Shown in pieces: positions 8,153 through 22,743 of a stretch of 64,000 nucleotides of DNA. Made by a program: the position numbers and the translations under genes. The notes under the pieces were generated by a model that was not told the DNA's origin, searched no databases, and saw nothing but the letters and a program-made list of their open reading frames with translations. Each line of letters starts with the position of its first letter. Positions within the stretch are counted from its first letter, which is position 1. The stretch comes from Paraburkholderia sabiae (GTDB lineage Bacteria > Pseudomonadota > Gammaproteobacteria > Burkholderiales > Burkholderiaceae). The stretch is from contig NZ_CP125295.1 of the NCBI RefSeq assembly GCF_030412785.1, positions 2,542,001-2,606,000 on the forward strand. The letters are read 5' to 3'.

Positions 8153-9700
8153 TCAGGTCACCACGCCGACCTGCCAGGGCACAAACTCGCTTTGCCCGTA
8201 GCCATGCAGCTCGCTTTTCGAGCGTGTGCCGGATGCGCAGTCGAGCATCATCCGGAAAATCGCTTCGCCCAGCTCGTCGATGCTGGCGGTGCCATCGACA
8301 ACGCCGCCGCAGTTGAGATCGATGTCCTCCTCCTGCCGCTCCCACAGCGCGGTGTTGGTCGCGAGCTTCAGCGAAGGCGACGGCGCGCATCCATATGCGG
8401 AGCCTCGCCCCGTCGTGAAGCAGATCAGGTTCGCGCCCGAGGCGACCTGCCCCGTCGCCGACACGGGATCGTAGCCGGGCGAGTCCATGAATACGAAGCC
8501 CTTTGCGTCGACAGGCTGCGCATACTCGTAGACCTCGACGAGATTCGTCGTGCCGCCCTTCGCGACCGCACCGAGCGATTTTTCGAGGATTGTCGTCAGG
8601 CCGCCCGCCTTGTTGCCGGCCGACGGATTGTTGTCGAGCGCACCGCCGTTGCGCGTGCAGTAGTCCTGCCACCACGCGATCCGCGCGAGCAGCTTGTCGC
8701 CCACCGCCTGGCTCGTGGCGCGGCGCGTCAGCAGGTGCTCGGCGCCGTAGATCTCCGGCGTCTCCGAGAGGATTGCGGTGCCGCCGTGCGCCACCAGCCG
8801 GTCGACTGCGGCGCCTAGCGCGGGATTCGCGGAAATGCCCGAATACCCGTCCGAACCGCCGCACTGAAGACCGACGCACAGATGCGACGCGGGCACCCGC
8901 ACGCGTTCAACGCGGTTCGCGTCGGCGAGCATTTCCTTGACCAGCGCGACGCCGCGCTCGATCGTCTTGCGAGTGCCGCCGCTGTCCTGAATCGTGAAGC
9001 TGCGCAGCTTCATCTCTTTGCCGGCCGGGCCGGCCGCTTCGAGCACGCCGTCGATCTGGTTGGTCTCGCAGCCGAGTCCGACGAACATCACCGACGCGAA
9101 GTTCGGATGGACCGCGTAGCCGGCCAACGTGCGGCGCAATACGGCGATGCCTTCTCCCTGCATGTCGATTCCGCAGCCGAGCCCGTGTGTCAACGCGACG
9201 ACGCCGTCCACGTTCGGGAAGTCGGCGAGCGCTTCGGGGCGCACGTCGCGCCTGAAGTGATCGGCGATCGCGCGCGCGACCGTGGCCGAACAGTTCACAC
9301 TCGTCAGGATGCCGATGTAATTGCGGGTCGCGACGCGGCCGTCGTCGCGGCGAATGCCCATGAAGTGCGCGGGCTCGGCGACGTAGTCGGTCGGATGCGT
9401 GTCGACGCCGAACGCATGATCGCGCGAGAATTCGGACATGCCGAGGTTGTGCACGTGAACGTGCTGGCCACGCGCGATCGCTTCGCGCGCCACACCGATG
9501 ATCTGGTTGTAGCGCTTGACCGGCTCGCCCTTCGCAATATCGCGCGTAGCGATCTTGTGGCCGGGCGGAACGAGTCCTGTCACGACCAGTCGTTCTGCGT
9601 CGATGCGCGTGCCGGGCAACAACTGCCGGGTCGCGATGATTACATCGTCGTTCGGATGCAGACGAATCACCTGGGGCGCGCTGCCAGCTTGAGTCAACAT
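8153..9700 (-). CDS. uxaA: Altronate/galactarate dehydratase family protein (UxaA-like)
   Basis: Predicted to dehydrate a hexonate, most likely D-altronate to 2-keto-3-deoxy-gluconate (KDG). 515 residues. An N-terminal SAF domain covers about residues 10-85. It is followed by the catalytic dehydratase region with GLGCGIDMQGEG, QCGGSDGYSG, NPSAGNKAGGL and TTGRGSAYGCAPSPSLK. The block MDSPGYDPVSATG is closer in style to UxaA than to GarD, so altronate is preferred, but galactarate remains possible. GAGG lies 7 bases before the ATG at 9700. It is 46 bases downstream of the MFS gene and forms an operon with it, convergent with the UxaB-like gene that would make its substrate. Confidence 0.85.
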   Translation of the reverse strand: MLTQAGSAPQVIRLHPNDDVIIATRQLLPGTRIDAERLVVTGLVPPGHKIATRDIAKGEPVKRYNQIIGVAREAIARGQHVHVHNLGMSEFSRDHAFGVDTHPTDYVAEPAHFMGIRRDDGRVATRNYIGILTSVNCSATVARAIADHFRRDVRPEALADFPNVDGVVALTHGLGCGIDMQGEGIAVLRRTLAGYAVHPNFASVMFVGLGCETNQIDGVLEAAGPAGKEMKLRSFTIQDSGGTRKTIERGVALVKEMLADANRVERVRVPASHLCVGLQCGGSDGYSGISANPALGAAVDRLVAHGGTAILSETPEIYGAEHLLTRRATSQAVGDKLLARIAWWQDYCTRNGGALDNNPSAGNKAGGLTTILEKSLGAVAKGGTTNLVEVYEYAQPVDAKGFVFMDSPGYDPVSATGQVASGANLICFTTGRGSAYGCAPSPSLKLATNTALWERQEEDIDLNCGGVVDGTASIDELGEAIFRMMLDCASGTRSKSELHGYGQSEFVPWQVGVVT

Positions 9701-9746
9701 GAGAAAGCCTCGAATGGAATGAATTGCGGGGCGGCTGCCCGCTACG

Positions 9747-11030
9747 TCAGATCGTTGAGGTCACACGCGTCGACGCTTCTTCGGAATCGGAAGCAATGGA
9801 CAGCGGTTCGATGCGGCCCACGATCACCAGATAGCTGAACGCCCCGAGAAAACAGAAGCCACCGGCCACGACAAGGGGAATCGTGAACGAGCCCTTGGTC
9901 ATGGCGACCATCACGCCGGTGAATGTCGTGATCACGATGCCGGCGAGGTTCGACGCAAAGTTCTGAATGCCGCCGATCGATGCGACATGGTCCGGCGTCG
10001 GCGCGACGTCGCCCGGCAGCGACCAGATGCTGGCCGCGGCGAACGCGAGGCTGCCGTACGCGATGCCGAAGAACGCGAGCATCAGATAAACGTTCGCCGT
10101 GAATGCCGACAGCGTGATCACCGACGACAACAGCATGCCGCCGACCATGCAGGTCTTGCGCGCAGCCGTCAGGCTCCAGCCGCGCCGGAACAGCGCATCC
10201 GACACATAACCGCCGAGCCAGCCGCCCGGGATCGAGATCAGCGCCGGAATCATCCCGAGCGTGCCGAGCGATTTCAGCGAGAAGCCGCGCGTCTGCACGA
10301 GATAGCTCGGAAACCACGTGATGAAAAAATAGATCACGAAATTCAGGCAAAAGAAGCCGAGCATCATTCCCCACAGCGTGCGGTGGCGAAACAGCGAGCC
10401 CCACGTGACGCGTTGGCGCTGTCTGACGCCGGGCGCGTTGGCGGCCGCTTTCGAGCTGCCCGTATCGTGCGGCTCGGGGTTCCGGTAGATCACGAACCAG
10501 CCGAGAATCCATACCGCGCCAAGCGCACCCGTGATGACGAACGCGGCTTTCCAGCCGACCGAGCTGATGATCAGCGCGACGACGGGAATCGACAGCGCGG
10601 AGCCGACACGTGAACCGCTATCGAAGATACTCGTCGCGAGCGCGCGCTCCTTGACAGGGAACCACTGGCTCACGAGCTTCGCGCATGACGGATACGCGCC
10701 CGCCTCGCCGACGCCGAGCAGCAGCCGGCAGCCGAACATCCCCGCAACGCTGCTTGTCGCCGCGGTCAACGCGGTGAACACGGACCACCAGCCAACGGCG
10801 AGCGGCAACGCGATACGTGCGCCGACGCGATCGACGAACCAGCCGAACGGCATCTGCATCAACGCGTAGGTCCAGAAGAAGCCGCTCAGGATGAAGCCCA
10901 TCTCCGCCGGTCCGATGCCCAGCGCCTTTTCGATCTCCGGCGCCGCAACCGCCAGATTCGCACGATCGATGTAGTTCACCGCAATCGCCAGAAAGCTTAG
11001 AAAAATCACCACCCAACGCATTTTGCGCAT
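9747..11030 (-). CDS. MFS transporter, anion:cation symporter family (hexuronate/sugar-acid type)
   Basis: Inner-membrane proton-coupled permease of 427 residues with 12 predicted helices. The start MRKMRWVVIFLSFLAIAVNY, followed by IDRANLAVAAPEI, is typical of the ExuT/GudP/phthalate-permease (ACS) family. GGAGGAG precedes the ATG at 11030; longer in-frame readings upstream run through the promoter and lack family similarity. It is the first gene of the minus-strand operon with the UxaA-like dehydratase. It probably imports a sugar acid (altronate, galactonate, tagaturonate or hexuronate), giving a second entry point into the same route. Divergent from the GntR gene at 11434. Confidence 0.88.
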   Translation of the reverse strand: MRKMRWVVIFLSFLAIAVNYIDRANLAVAAPEIEKALGIGPAEMGFILSGFFWTYALMQMPFGWFVDRVGARIALPLAVGWWSVFTALTAATSSVAGMFGCRLLLGVGEAGAYPSCAKLVSQWFPVKERALATSIFDSGSRVGSALSIPVVALIISSVGWKAAFVITGALGAVWILGWFVIYRNPEPHDTGSSKAAANAPGVRQRQRVTWGSLFRHRTLWGMMLGFFCLNFVIYFFITWFPSYLVQTRGFSLKSLGTLGMIPALISIPGGWLGGYVSDALFRRGWSLTAARKTCMVGGMLLSSVITLSAFTANVYLMLAFFGIAYGSLAFAAASIWSLPGDVAPTPDHVASIGGIQNFASNLAGIVITTFTGVMVAMTKGSFTIPLVVAGGFCFLGAFSYLVIVGRIEPLSIASDSEEASTRVTSTI

Positions 11031-11433
11031 GGCATGTCTCCTCCGTGATCGAATATGGGACCGGTTCCCTGATCGCGCGCAATGCGGGCGACTTATGCGA
11101 TTGCGGCGCGCAGCGCATCGCCGTTCCACGGCACCCGCTCGCACGGCAGCAGTGTCAACGGCGTGGCGCCTCCGCCGGGCGCGCGCAGCAGCACGATGAA
11201 CTTCGCCGTGCGGTAGCCGCGCCGCACACCAGAATCCATCTGGCCTTACCAGATGCGACAAATTAAAATGCCACCGGTAAGTGGTCAAGCCAATTATCGG
11301 AAAATTCGGGAAATCCCGGGTTGGACGAACGTCCGCTGTCGCGCCGCGTCGTTCGTTTGCGGGCAGCACCCTTCGATCTACAATCGGCGCTCGCCCAACG
11401 GCGAATACCCGCGCCACCTCGTCAGGAAAGCTT
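11031..11433. promoter_or_regulatory. Divergent MFS/GntR control region with perfect inverted repeat
   Basis: This 403-base intergenic stretch has no convincing gene. It holds a perfect 7-base inverted repeat, CATCTGG at 11237-11243 and CCAGATG at 11249-11255 with a 5-base spacer. It also holds TGGTCAAGCCAAT at 11282-11294, the exact reverse complement of 405-417. The site at 405-421 ends in CCAGATG too, joining both motifs. They are good candidate operators for one or both FadR-type regulators, linking the two halves of the locus. Confidence 0.6.
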
Positions 11434-12153
11434 GTGACAGACAAACCCGCCGACCCTCGCCGCCTCTATCTGCAGATCGCGGAGAAGCTGCGCGATCTGA
11501 TCGCGCAGCCGGAGTTCGCGCCGAACGGCCGCTTGCCTTCTGAGCGCGCACTCGCGACAGCGCTTGCGGTGTCGCGCCCGTCGGTGCGCGAGGCGCTGGT
11601 TGCACTGGAACTGGAAGGGCTGGTCGAAATCCGCATGGGCTCCGGCGTCTACGTGTGCGCAACGCCGCCGGCGCACAGCAAGGAGCCGTTGTCGCGCGCC
11701 GAACTCGGCGACAGCCTGCTCGACATCATGCTTGCGCGCTGTGTGATCGAAGGCTCGATTGCGGCAAGCGTCGCACCGTTTTGCAAAGCGAAGGAGCTGA
11801 AGCACCTGCGCGAGCTGTACGACGAGATGCAGCACGAAGTTTCTTCGGGACGGATTCCCGTCGCCGCCGATCGCGCATTTCATCTCGCGATCGCGCAGAT
11901 GACCGGCAACGAGGTGCTCGTGCGCACCGTTAGCTCACTGTTCGATGCGCGACACAGCCCGCTGTCCGAAAAGCTGCGCGGCCATTTCGAAAACGAGAGC
12001 ACATGGGGCGCGGTTCCTGATGAGCATCGCCTGATCCTCGAAGCGCTCGAAGCACATGATCCGATCCAGGCTCAGGCGAGCATGCAGCGTCACCTGAAGA
12101 TGTCGCTGGAACGGGTGATCGCCGGCGAGCGGCCGAATGCGAAGCGGCGCTGA
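11434..12153 (+). CDS. FadR-subfamily GntR transcriptional regulator
   Basis: DNA-binding repressor/activator of 239 residues. The N-terminal winged helix contains LPSERALATALAVSRPSVRE and the wing motif IRMGSGVYV. The C-terminal FCD effector domain includes the metal-site type pattern DRAFHLAIAQMTGNEVL and a final histidine-containing helix. The GTG at 11434 follows GTCAGGAAAG and gives the usual length; earlier in-frame starts extend into the control region. It is divergent from the MFS-uxaA operon and likely regulates it in response to a hexuronate-pathway intermediate, as ExuR/UxuR do. Its recognition helix strongly resembles the partial regulator at the left edge. Confidence 0.88.
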   Translation: MTDKPADPRRLYLQIAEKLRDLIAQPEFAPNGRLPSERALATALAVSRPSVREALVALELEGLVEIRMGSGVYVCATPPAHSKEPLSRAELGDSLLDIMLARCVIEGSIAASVAPFCKAKELKHLRELYDEMQHEVSSGRIPVAADRAFHLAIAQMTGNEVLVRTVSSLFDARHSPLSEKLRGHFENESTWGAVPDEHRLILEALEAHDPIQAQASMQRHLKMSLERVIAGERPNAKRR

Positions 12154-12172
12154 AAACAACCTGCCCCTGGCT

Positions 12173-13105
12173 TTACAGGCGTTCAATCAGGCGCTGATCC
12201 CCCGCTGCGCAATACTGATGACACGCCGTACGCGCCGCATTCGCCGCGCCGTGCACGAACAGTGGCGCGTCCGAGCGTCGCGACATCGACACCACGATGG
12301 AAGGCGGCGAAGGCAGCAACGGTAACTCCACCACCTCGCCGCGCGCGATCAGATCGTCGACGAAAAGACGCGGTATCGCCGCCACGCCGAATCCATCACG
12401 CACGAGTTGCACGATCACCGAGATCGACGGCGAGCCCGTGATGCGCGTGTCCGCCAGCGGTACACCATTCGCGAGCGCCAGCTTGCCGACGATGTCCTCC
12501 AGCGCACGATGCGGCGCCGTTCCGCGCCCGAACGTCAGGATCGGATGACGCAGCACACGCTTGGCGAGCCCGCTGCGCGAAAGCGGCAGCAGACCCGCGC
12601 GCGCGATCCAGTGCACCGGATAGTTGGCGAGCGCATCGCACACCACGGATTCCTCGTCGCTGCCTTCCACGCGGATGATCAGATCAAGCTCTCCCGCCAT
12701 CAGACGCCGCTGCAACACCACGCTCACGTCCACGGCCAGTTCGACTTCGAGTTGCGGGAAGTCATCGGCGAGGCGTCGCATGTAATCGGCGAGCCAGCTA
12801 TGCACGACCGTCTCGATCACGCCGAGCCGCAGCTTGCCGCGCATCGCGCCTTCATGCGAGGCCGCCGCCTGCAACTGACGCGTCGCTTCCACCACGGCCT
12901 TCGCATAGCCCAGCAGATATTCGCCGTTCGCCGTGAGCCGGAAATCGCGGCTCTCGCGATCGACGAGCGTGGTGTGCAACTCGTCTTCCAGCGCCTTCAG
13001 CCGCTGCGAGATCGCAGCGGGCGTGGCGTGCAATGCGGTCGCCGTGGTGCGGAAGCTGCGCAGTTTGGCCAGCGTGACAAAAGTCTCGAGAAAGCGCGTA
13101 TTCAT
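12173..13105 (-). CDS. LysR-family transcriptional regulator
   Basis: 310 residues. The N-terminal LysR helix-turn-helix is clear: FLETFVTLAKLRSFRTTATA followed by ISQRLKALEDELHTTLVDR. The remaining sequence is the periplasmic-binding-like effector domain (GKLRLGVIETVVHSWLADYM onward). It is divergent from the UPF0317/MFS/oxoprolinase genes across 226 bases, the classic layout for a LysR activator and its target. The inducer is unknown but probably a substrate of that operon, such as 5-oxoproline or a hydantoin-like compound. The gene converges with the GntR gene at 11434, leaving 19 bases. Confidence 0.9.
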   Translation of the reverse strand: MNTRFLETFVTLAKLRSFRTTATALHATPAAISQRLKALEDELHTTLVDRESRDFRLTANGEYLLGYAKAVVEATRQLQAAASHEGAMRGKLRLGVIETVVHSWLADYMRRLADDFPQLEVELAVDVSVVLQRRLMAGELDLIIRVEGSDEESVVCDALANYPVHWIARAGLLPLSRSGLAKRVLRHPILTFGRGTAPHRALEDIVGKLALANGVPLADTRITGSPSISVIVQLVRDGFGVAAIPRLFVDDLIARGEVVELPLLPSPPSIVVSMSRRSDAPLFVHGAANAARTACHQYCAAGDQRLIERL

Positions 13106-13331
13106 AGGGCGAAGGCCGCCTGGGCGACGAAAGAAAGCGCTTCAAAAATATCGACGTGATTCGGGAAAACCCGCGAAGTCGTTAAGAAATTCTATCCATG
13201 CGATGCAAATAAAACTAGTTGGCGTCAAATTTTCTTCTTTTCTATGCTTTGTTTGAACGCAGCAACAATGTTTCACGCATCTCACTTCATAGCAGACGAA
13301 CCAGAGCAACCCGCACGAGCACGCCGACACC

Positions 13332-14105
13332 ATGACTCCATTCGAATTCCGCCAGGCTGTCCGCCATCGCGACTTCCGCGGTCCGACGGCCGGCCATTGC
13401 GGCGACTACGCGCAGGCCAATCTCGCGATCCTGCCCGCCGCGCACGCGCACGATTTTCTGCGCTTCTGCCATGCGAATCCGAAGCCGTGTCCGCTACTGG
13501 GCGTGGGTGAACCGGGCGATTTCCGCGTGCCGGTGCTCGGGCGCGATATCGACATCCGCACCGACGTGCCCGCCTACAACATCTATCGCGACGGCAAGCT
13601 GAGCGAGAGCGTCGAATCGATCGAGGCGCTCTGGCAAGACGATTTCGTCGTTTTCGCAATCGGCTGCTCGTTCTCGTTCGAGCAGATGCTCGCAAAGGAA
13701 GGCATCGGGCTTCGCCACGTCGAAGAAGGCCGCAACGTGCCGATGTACCGCACCACGATCGCTAACCATCCCGCAGGCGTTTTCGGCGGCGAACTCGTCG
13801 TGTCGATGCGCCCGTTGCGCGGCGCCGACGCGATCCGCGCCGTGCAGATCACGAGCCGCTTTCCGGGCGTGCATGGCGCGCCCGTGCATATCGGCGATCC
13901 GGCGGAACTCGGAATCGCCGATCTCGCGCGCCCTGAGTTCGGCGATGCCGTGACGATCCGCGCAGGCGAGCTGCCCGTCTACTGGGCGTGCGGTGTGACG
14001 CCGCAAACCGCGCTGATGGCCGCGAAGCTGCCGCTCGCCATCGCGCACGCGCCGGGCCACATGCTGATGACGGACATCACCAACGCGTCGCTGGCCATCT
14101 TCTGA
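13332..14105 (+). CDS. UPF0317/DUF1445 (YcsI-type) putative hydro-lyase
   Basis: 257 residues, cytoplasmic, matching the UPF0317 family along its full length: start [20 protein letters not shown], middle [10 protein letters not shown] and [11 protein letters not shown], end [10 protein letters not shown]. These proteins are annotated as putative hydro-lyases. The mammalian D-glutamate cyclase DGLUCY carries a UPF0317 region, and bacterial relatives often neighbour 5-oxoprolinase genes. Here a fused oxoprolinase-like gene lies two genes downstream. A role in producing or processing 5-oxoproline or a related lactam fits, but the reaction is not established by sequence. Target of the divergent LysR by position. 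Confidence 0.85.
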   Translation: MTPFEFRQAVRHRDFRGPTAGHCGDYAQANLAILPAAHAHDFLRFCHANPKPCPLLGVGEPGDFRVPVLGRDIDIRTDVPAYNIYRDGKLSESVESIEALWQDDFVVFAIGCSFSFEQMLAKEGIGLRHVEEGRNVPMYRTTIANHPAGVFGGELVVSMRPLRGADAIRAVQITSRFPGVHGAPVHIGDPAELGIADLARPEFGDAVTIRAGELPVYWACGVTPQTALMAAKLPLAIAHAPGHMLMTDITNASLAIF

Positions 14106-14280
14106 CCGTTCCAGCGCCGCGCATGGCGCGACATCGACCGTCGCCGCGCCGCCGCCGGTTCAAGGCATCACCCACAGTATCTCGAAGCCATCCGGCCATC
14201 CGGCCCGGAGGGAATGACGCATCCCTACGCTCCTGCGCGGCTTCGCTCGTTACTCATGCGTCTATCCACGGGAGCAACAG

Positions 14281-15588
14281 ATGGACAGCAAGACACTCAC
14301 GGCAAACGTCGACGATGACGCCGACATGAACGCAACGGCCGACACGCCAGCGCTTTCCTGGTACGCCGAAGCCAGTCCACGCGCCCGTCGCGCGTTCTGG
14401 AGTTGCAAGGTCGGCTACATGCTCGACGGCATGGATACGCAGATGCTGTCCTTCGTCATTCCGACACTCGTCGCGACCTGGGGCATCTCGCTCGCCGACG
14501 CCGGCTTCATCGGCACCATGACGCTGCTGTCCTCCGCGCTCGGCGGCTGGATCGCGGGGATTTTGTCCGATCGCATCGGCCGCGTGCGTACGTTGCAGCT
14601 CACCGTGCTGTGGTTCGCGGTGTTCACCGCGTTGTGCGGTCTCGCGCAGAACTACGGCCAGTTGCTCGCGGCGCGCGCGCTGATGGGCTTCGGCTTCGGC
14701 GGCGAATGGACGGCGGGTGCCGTGCTGATCGGCGAAGTGATCCGCGCACGCGATCGCGGCAAGGCGGTCGGTCTCGTTCAGTCGGGCTGGGCGCTCGGCT
14801 GGGGCATGGCCGCCCTGCTCTACGCCGTGCTGTTTTCCGTGATGGCGCCGGAAATCGCGTGGCGCACCTTGTTCCTGATCGGACTCGTGCCGGCGCTGCT
14901 CGTGCTCTTCATTCGCCGCTACGTGAAGGAACCCGAAGTATTCGAGCACGCAAAAGTCCGTCAGCAGCACACGCAGGATAAGCCTCGCTTTACTGAAATC
15001 TTCTCACCCAGACTGCTTTCGACGACGCTGCGCGCCGCGCTGCTCACGACGGGCGCACAGGGCGGCTACTACGCGATCACGACGTGGCTGCCGACCTTTC
15101 TCAAGACCGAGCGTCATCTGACCGTGATGGGCACGGGCGGCTACCTCGCGATGATCATCGCGGGTTCGTATGTGGGGTATCTGTGCAGCGCCTGGCTCAC
15201 GGACCGCATTGGCCGCAAACCGAACTTCATTCTGTTCGCGCTGGGTTCGATGGCGATTGCCTTCGCGTACACCTCGTTGCCGCTGACGAATGCGTCGATG
15301 CTGTGGCTCGGCTTTCCGCTCGGTTTCTTTGCGTCGGGCATTTTCTCCGGCATGGGCGCATTTCTCACCGAACTCTTTCCGACTCGCGTACGCGGCTCCG
15401 GCCAGGGGTTTTGCTACAACGTCGGCCGCGCGATCGGCGCATTGTTCCCCGTGCTGATCGGCACGCTGTCGAGCCGCTTCGGCCTCGGCACGAGTATCGG
15501 CCTGTTTGCGGTGGCTGCGTATGGCGTACTGATCGTCGCCGCGCTCACGCTGCCCGAAACACGAGGCCGCGAACTCGAAGCTGCCTGA
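14281..15588 (+). CDS. MFS transporter (sugar/aromatic-acid proton symporter type)
   Basis: 435 residues, 12 predicted membrane helices. Conserved major-facilitator loop motifs are visible: [13 protein letters not shown] between helices 2 and 3, [17 protein letters not shown] near helix 4-5, and the C-half copy DRIGRKPNF. It lies between the UPF0317 gene and the oxoprolinase-like gene on the same strand, so it probably imports their substrate. It is strikingly similar to the MFS protein at 24481 (shared [31 protein letters not shown]), so the two operons may handle related compounds. A 175-base gap precedes it, with ACGGGAGCAACAG just upstream of the ATG. Confidence 0.88.
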   Translation: MDSKTLTANVDDDADMNATADTPALSWYAEASPRARRAFWSCKVGYMLDGMDTQMLSFVIPTLVATWGISLADAGFIGTMTLLSSALGGWIAGILSDRIGRVRTLQLTVLWFAVFTALCGLAQNYGQLLAARALMGFGFGGEWTAGAVLIGEVIRARDRGKAVGLVQSGWALGWGMAALLYAVLFSVMAPEIAWRTLFLIGLVPALLVLFIRRYVKEPEVFEHAKVRQQHTQDKPRFTEIFSPRLLSTTLRAALLTTGAQGGYYAITTWLPTFLKTERHLTVMGTGGYLAMIIAGSYVGYLCSAWLTDRIGRKPNFILFALGSMAIAFAYTSLPLTNASMLWLGFPLGFFASGIFSGMGAFLTELFPTRVRGSGQGFCYNVGRAIGALFPVLIGTLSSRFGLGTSIGLFAVAAYGVLIVAALTLPETRGRELEAA

Positions 15589-15635
15589 ACTGCACCTTGC
15601 GCACCGTATTGAATTTTTCGCATCAGGACCACGAC

Positions 15636-19271
<3,636 letters not shown>

Positions 19272-19442
19272 CTCCCGACCCGTGGCGGTTGCCATTAGCG
19301 CGGTCCAGGCGTCGCGCGCCGGGATGTCGGGCTGTCGGGCGTGAGTAAGGCACAGCGGAAGAGGATCGGAGAAGAGTCAGAGAAAAGTCAGTCTTGCAGG
19401 TCCGCTCGGCTATCATGGCGATCCTCTCCGAAGTAGCTTCTT

Positions 19443-21104
<1,662 letters not shown>

Positions 21105-21133
21105 CCGAGGGCCATCATCTGGGTTACCCCCGG

Positions 21134-21159
21134 GCGGGCGTCTCGATCGCCCCGCTTTT
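21134..21159. terminator. Possible terminator after the ABC-F gene
   Basis: GGGCG at 21136-21140 and CGCCC at 21148-21152 form a short stem with a 7-base loop; the stem can extend with a bulge. It is followed by CGCTTTTA. It lies 30 bases after the ABC-F stop and at the end of the convergent hypothetical gene. The stem is weak. Confidence 0.4.
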
Positions 21160-21472
21160 ATGCGTCTTTCAGCCAGGGCATTTCCACGGGTGACACCACC
21201 AGATGTCGGGACTCGCGTTTCAGTTCGAAAATGAATCCGACGAGGATCATCGAGTCGGCATAGGGAATCGGGAATACGTGAGGATTTTCCGCTGCGCGGA
21301 GTGGGTGCTCAGGCGTGTCCGCCGTCGTCGCGGCGTTCTCGCGGACGCTTTCCAGCTCGTCAGCCATTGCCTGCCCGCTTACTTTCAGGACGCGGTCACG
21401 AAGGTCATTGAAGGGTTCGATGCGCGCCCCGTCTTCGTTGTATTCCGGCACTTCATAGATGAACCAGGACAT
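21158..21472 (-). CDS. Conserved-looking hypothetical protein (104 residues)
   Basis: I do not recognise the family. The reading from ATG 21472 begins MSWFIYEVPEYNEDGARIEP and contains an acidic middle part and a hydrophobic segment near DSMILVGFIFELKRE. A GGGAGC stretch lies just before the ATG. The longer in-frame reading to 21571 has no supporting ribosome site. It has no signal peptide or clear domain. It is convergent with the ABC-F gene and divergent from the hypothetical gene at 21714. Composition and clean length make it probably real. Confidence 0.55.
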   Translation of the reverse strand: MSWFIYEVPEYNEDGARIEPFNDLRDRVLKVSGQAMADELESVRENAATTADTPEHPLRAAENPHVFPIPYADSMILVGFIFELKRESRHLVVSPVEMPWLKDA

Positions 21473-21713
21473 TTTCGGCTCCCAGGAAAAAGTTCGCGAT
21501 TTTAACAGTGGGCGTAACGGACCAGCTCCGGACAGCCACCTTATTCTCTCCATTTGACCACCGTCCAGCAATGCTTCTGACAGGGCCGATGCGGTGAAGC
21601 AGGCGCCGTCCTTGCCCGGTGCCCAGGTGAAGCCGACGAATGGCGCACAATGAGATCACGAGCCGGGCGTGAGGGTGCAGACGCTAGCGACAACCTTACT
21701 GTAGAGAGACACA

Positions 21714-22277
21714 ATGAAAAAAGGAAAGACGAAACTGACCCGGCATGATGCTGAGCGCCTTTTCGAGGGATTGCCCCAAGGGCAGACGAGAGTATCGAGC
21801 CGCCCCGACAACCCGTTTGAGCCAGGGATGTTCGACGAGGTTGAGCGCGTCGACGACGAAACCAGACTTTGGAAAGACAACCTCATTACCCTTCCGATGG
21901 CGATCGAGTTGCCTGCTTGCTACGAGTCGGTGTCTCGCATGCGCGAGTCGATGGTGCGGGCATGGCGCGTGAAGTGGGTGAGAGAAGATAAAAACGAGGT
22001 TGTCACCGAATTCCCTGAAGGGTGGACGGCCGTACGCCCGGCAAGCGGACCCACAGAGCTGCGAGATCCCTTCGGAGTGGTCCGCGCTGTGTACGGATGG
22101 GCCAACGATGCCGAACTGAGGATTCTGCCAAGGTATCTGGTTGAGTCACAGGCGAACGGTCTAAGCGGATTGGGCAGTTTGCTGGTCCGTGATCGCGGGA
22201 ACGGCCAAATTCTTGAACGGTCGTCGATCTGGTCGGCTCAAACGGGTACCAACCATCCAGACTGGACCAGGCTGTAA
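21714..22277 (+). CDS. Hypothetical protein, possibly cut short by an in-frame stop
   Basis: 187 residues, not recognised. It starts MKKGKTKLTRHDAERLFEGL and is soluble, charged and tryptophan-rich (WRVKWVRE, EGWTAVRP). Upstream bases include TAGAGAGACACA before the ATG. After the TAA at 22275-22277 the same frame continues with plausible protein-like sequence, WLKSRYPHHLDPLRYWEDCE, to a TGA at 22356-22358. The gene may therefore carry a nonsense mutation, or the extension may be chance. It lies in a patch of orphan and broken genes, which suggests horizontally acquired DNA. Confidence 0.55.
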   Translation: MKKGKTKLTRHDAERLFEGLPQGQTRVSSRPDNPFEPGMFDEVERVDDETRLWKDNLITLPMAIELPACYESVSRMRESMVRAWRVKWVREDKNEVVTEFPEGWTAVRPASGPTELRDPFGVVRAVYGWANDAELRILPRYLVESQANGLSGLGSLLVRDRGNGQILERSSIWSAQTGTNHPDWTRL

Positions 22278-22529
22278 GAGTGGCTCAAGTCGCGCTATCC
22301 CCATCATCTCGACCCGCTTCGGTATTGGGAGGACTGCGAGAAAAACATCTTGAGCTGACCGACGTTTGGCGGCGCTGACACGCCTCGCACCGCCGTTCAG
22401 AATTGCTGGTGTCGATTCCGCAAAGGAAACGGCCAGCGAATTCGCGTGAATGATGTATCGCTTGTCGGACTCGGCGGACCTTCGAGCGAATCCGGGCGGC
22501 CGTACAGATAGGCTCCGACGTGCGCTTTG

Positions 22530-22730
22530 CTAGCGAAATGCCTGCCGGATTCCCAGCGCAATCATGAGCCCTCCGCATGTGAGGTCGATCCATGCCTTCG
22601 CGCGACGATACGCCGTCGCAATCGCCGCTTGCGATAGAACGAGCGCCACTGCTCCGTACCAGCATGTCGCTGCTGCACCGACAGTAGCAAGCATCGCGAA
22701 GAACGTCGATCGGCGCTGCGCAGAAACCAT
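22530..22730 (-). pseudogene. C-terminal remnant of a LysE/RhtB-family exporter
   Basis: From ATG 22730 the 66 residues read as the last part of a LysE-type amino-acid exporter: two hydrophobic segments around FFAMLATVGAAATCWYGAVA and the terminal WIDLTCGGLMIALGIRQAF. A complete family member has about 200 residues and five to six helices, so the N-terminal two thirds are missing. The remnant sits directly downstream of the SGNH hydrolase gene on the same strand, with 13 bases between. Not expected to function. Confidence 0.7.
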
Positions 22731-22743
22731 TTCGTTAAGCTAA

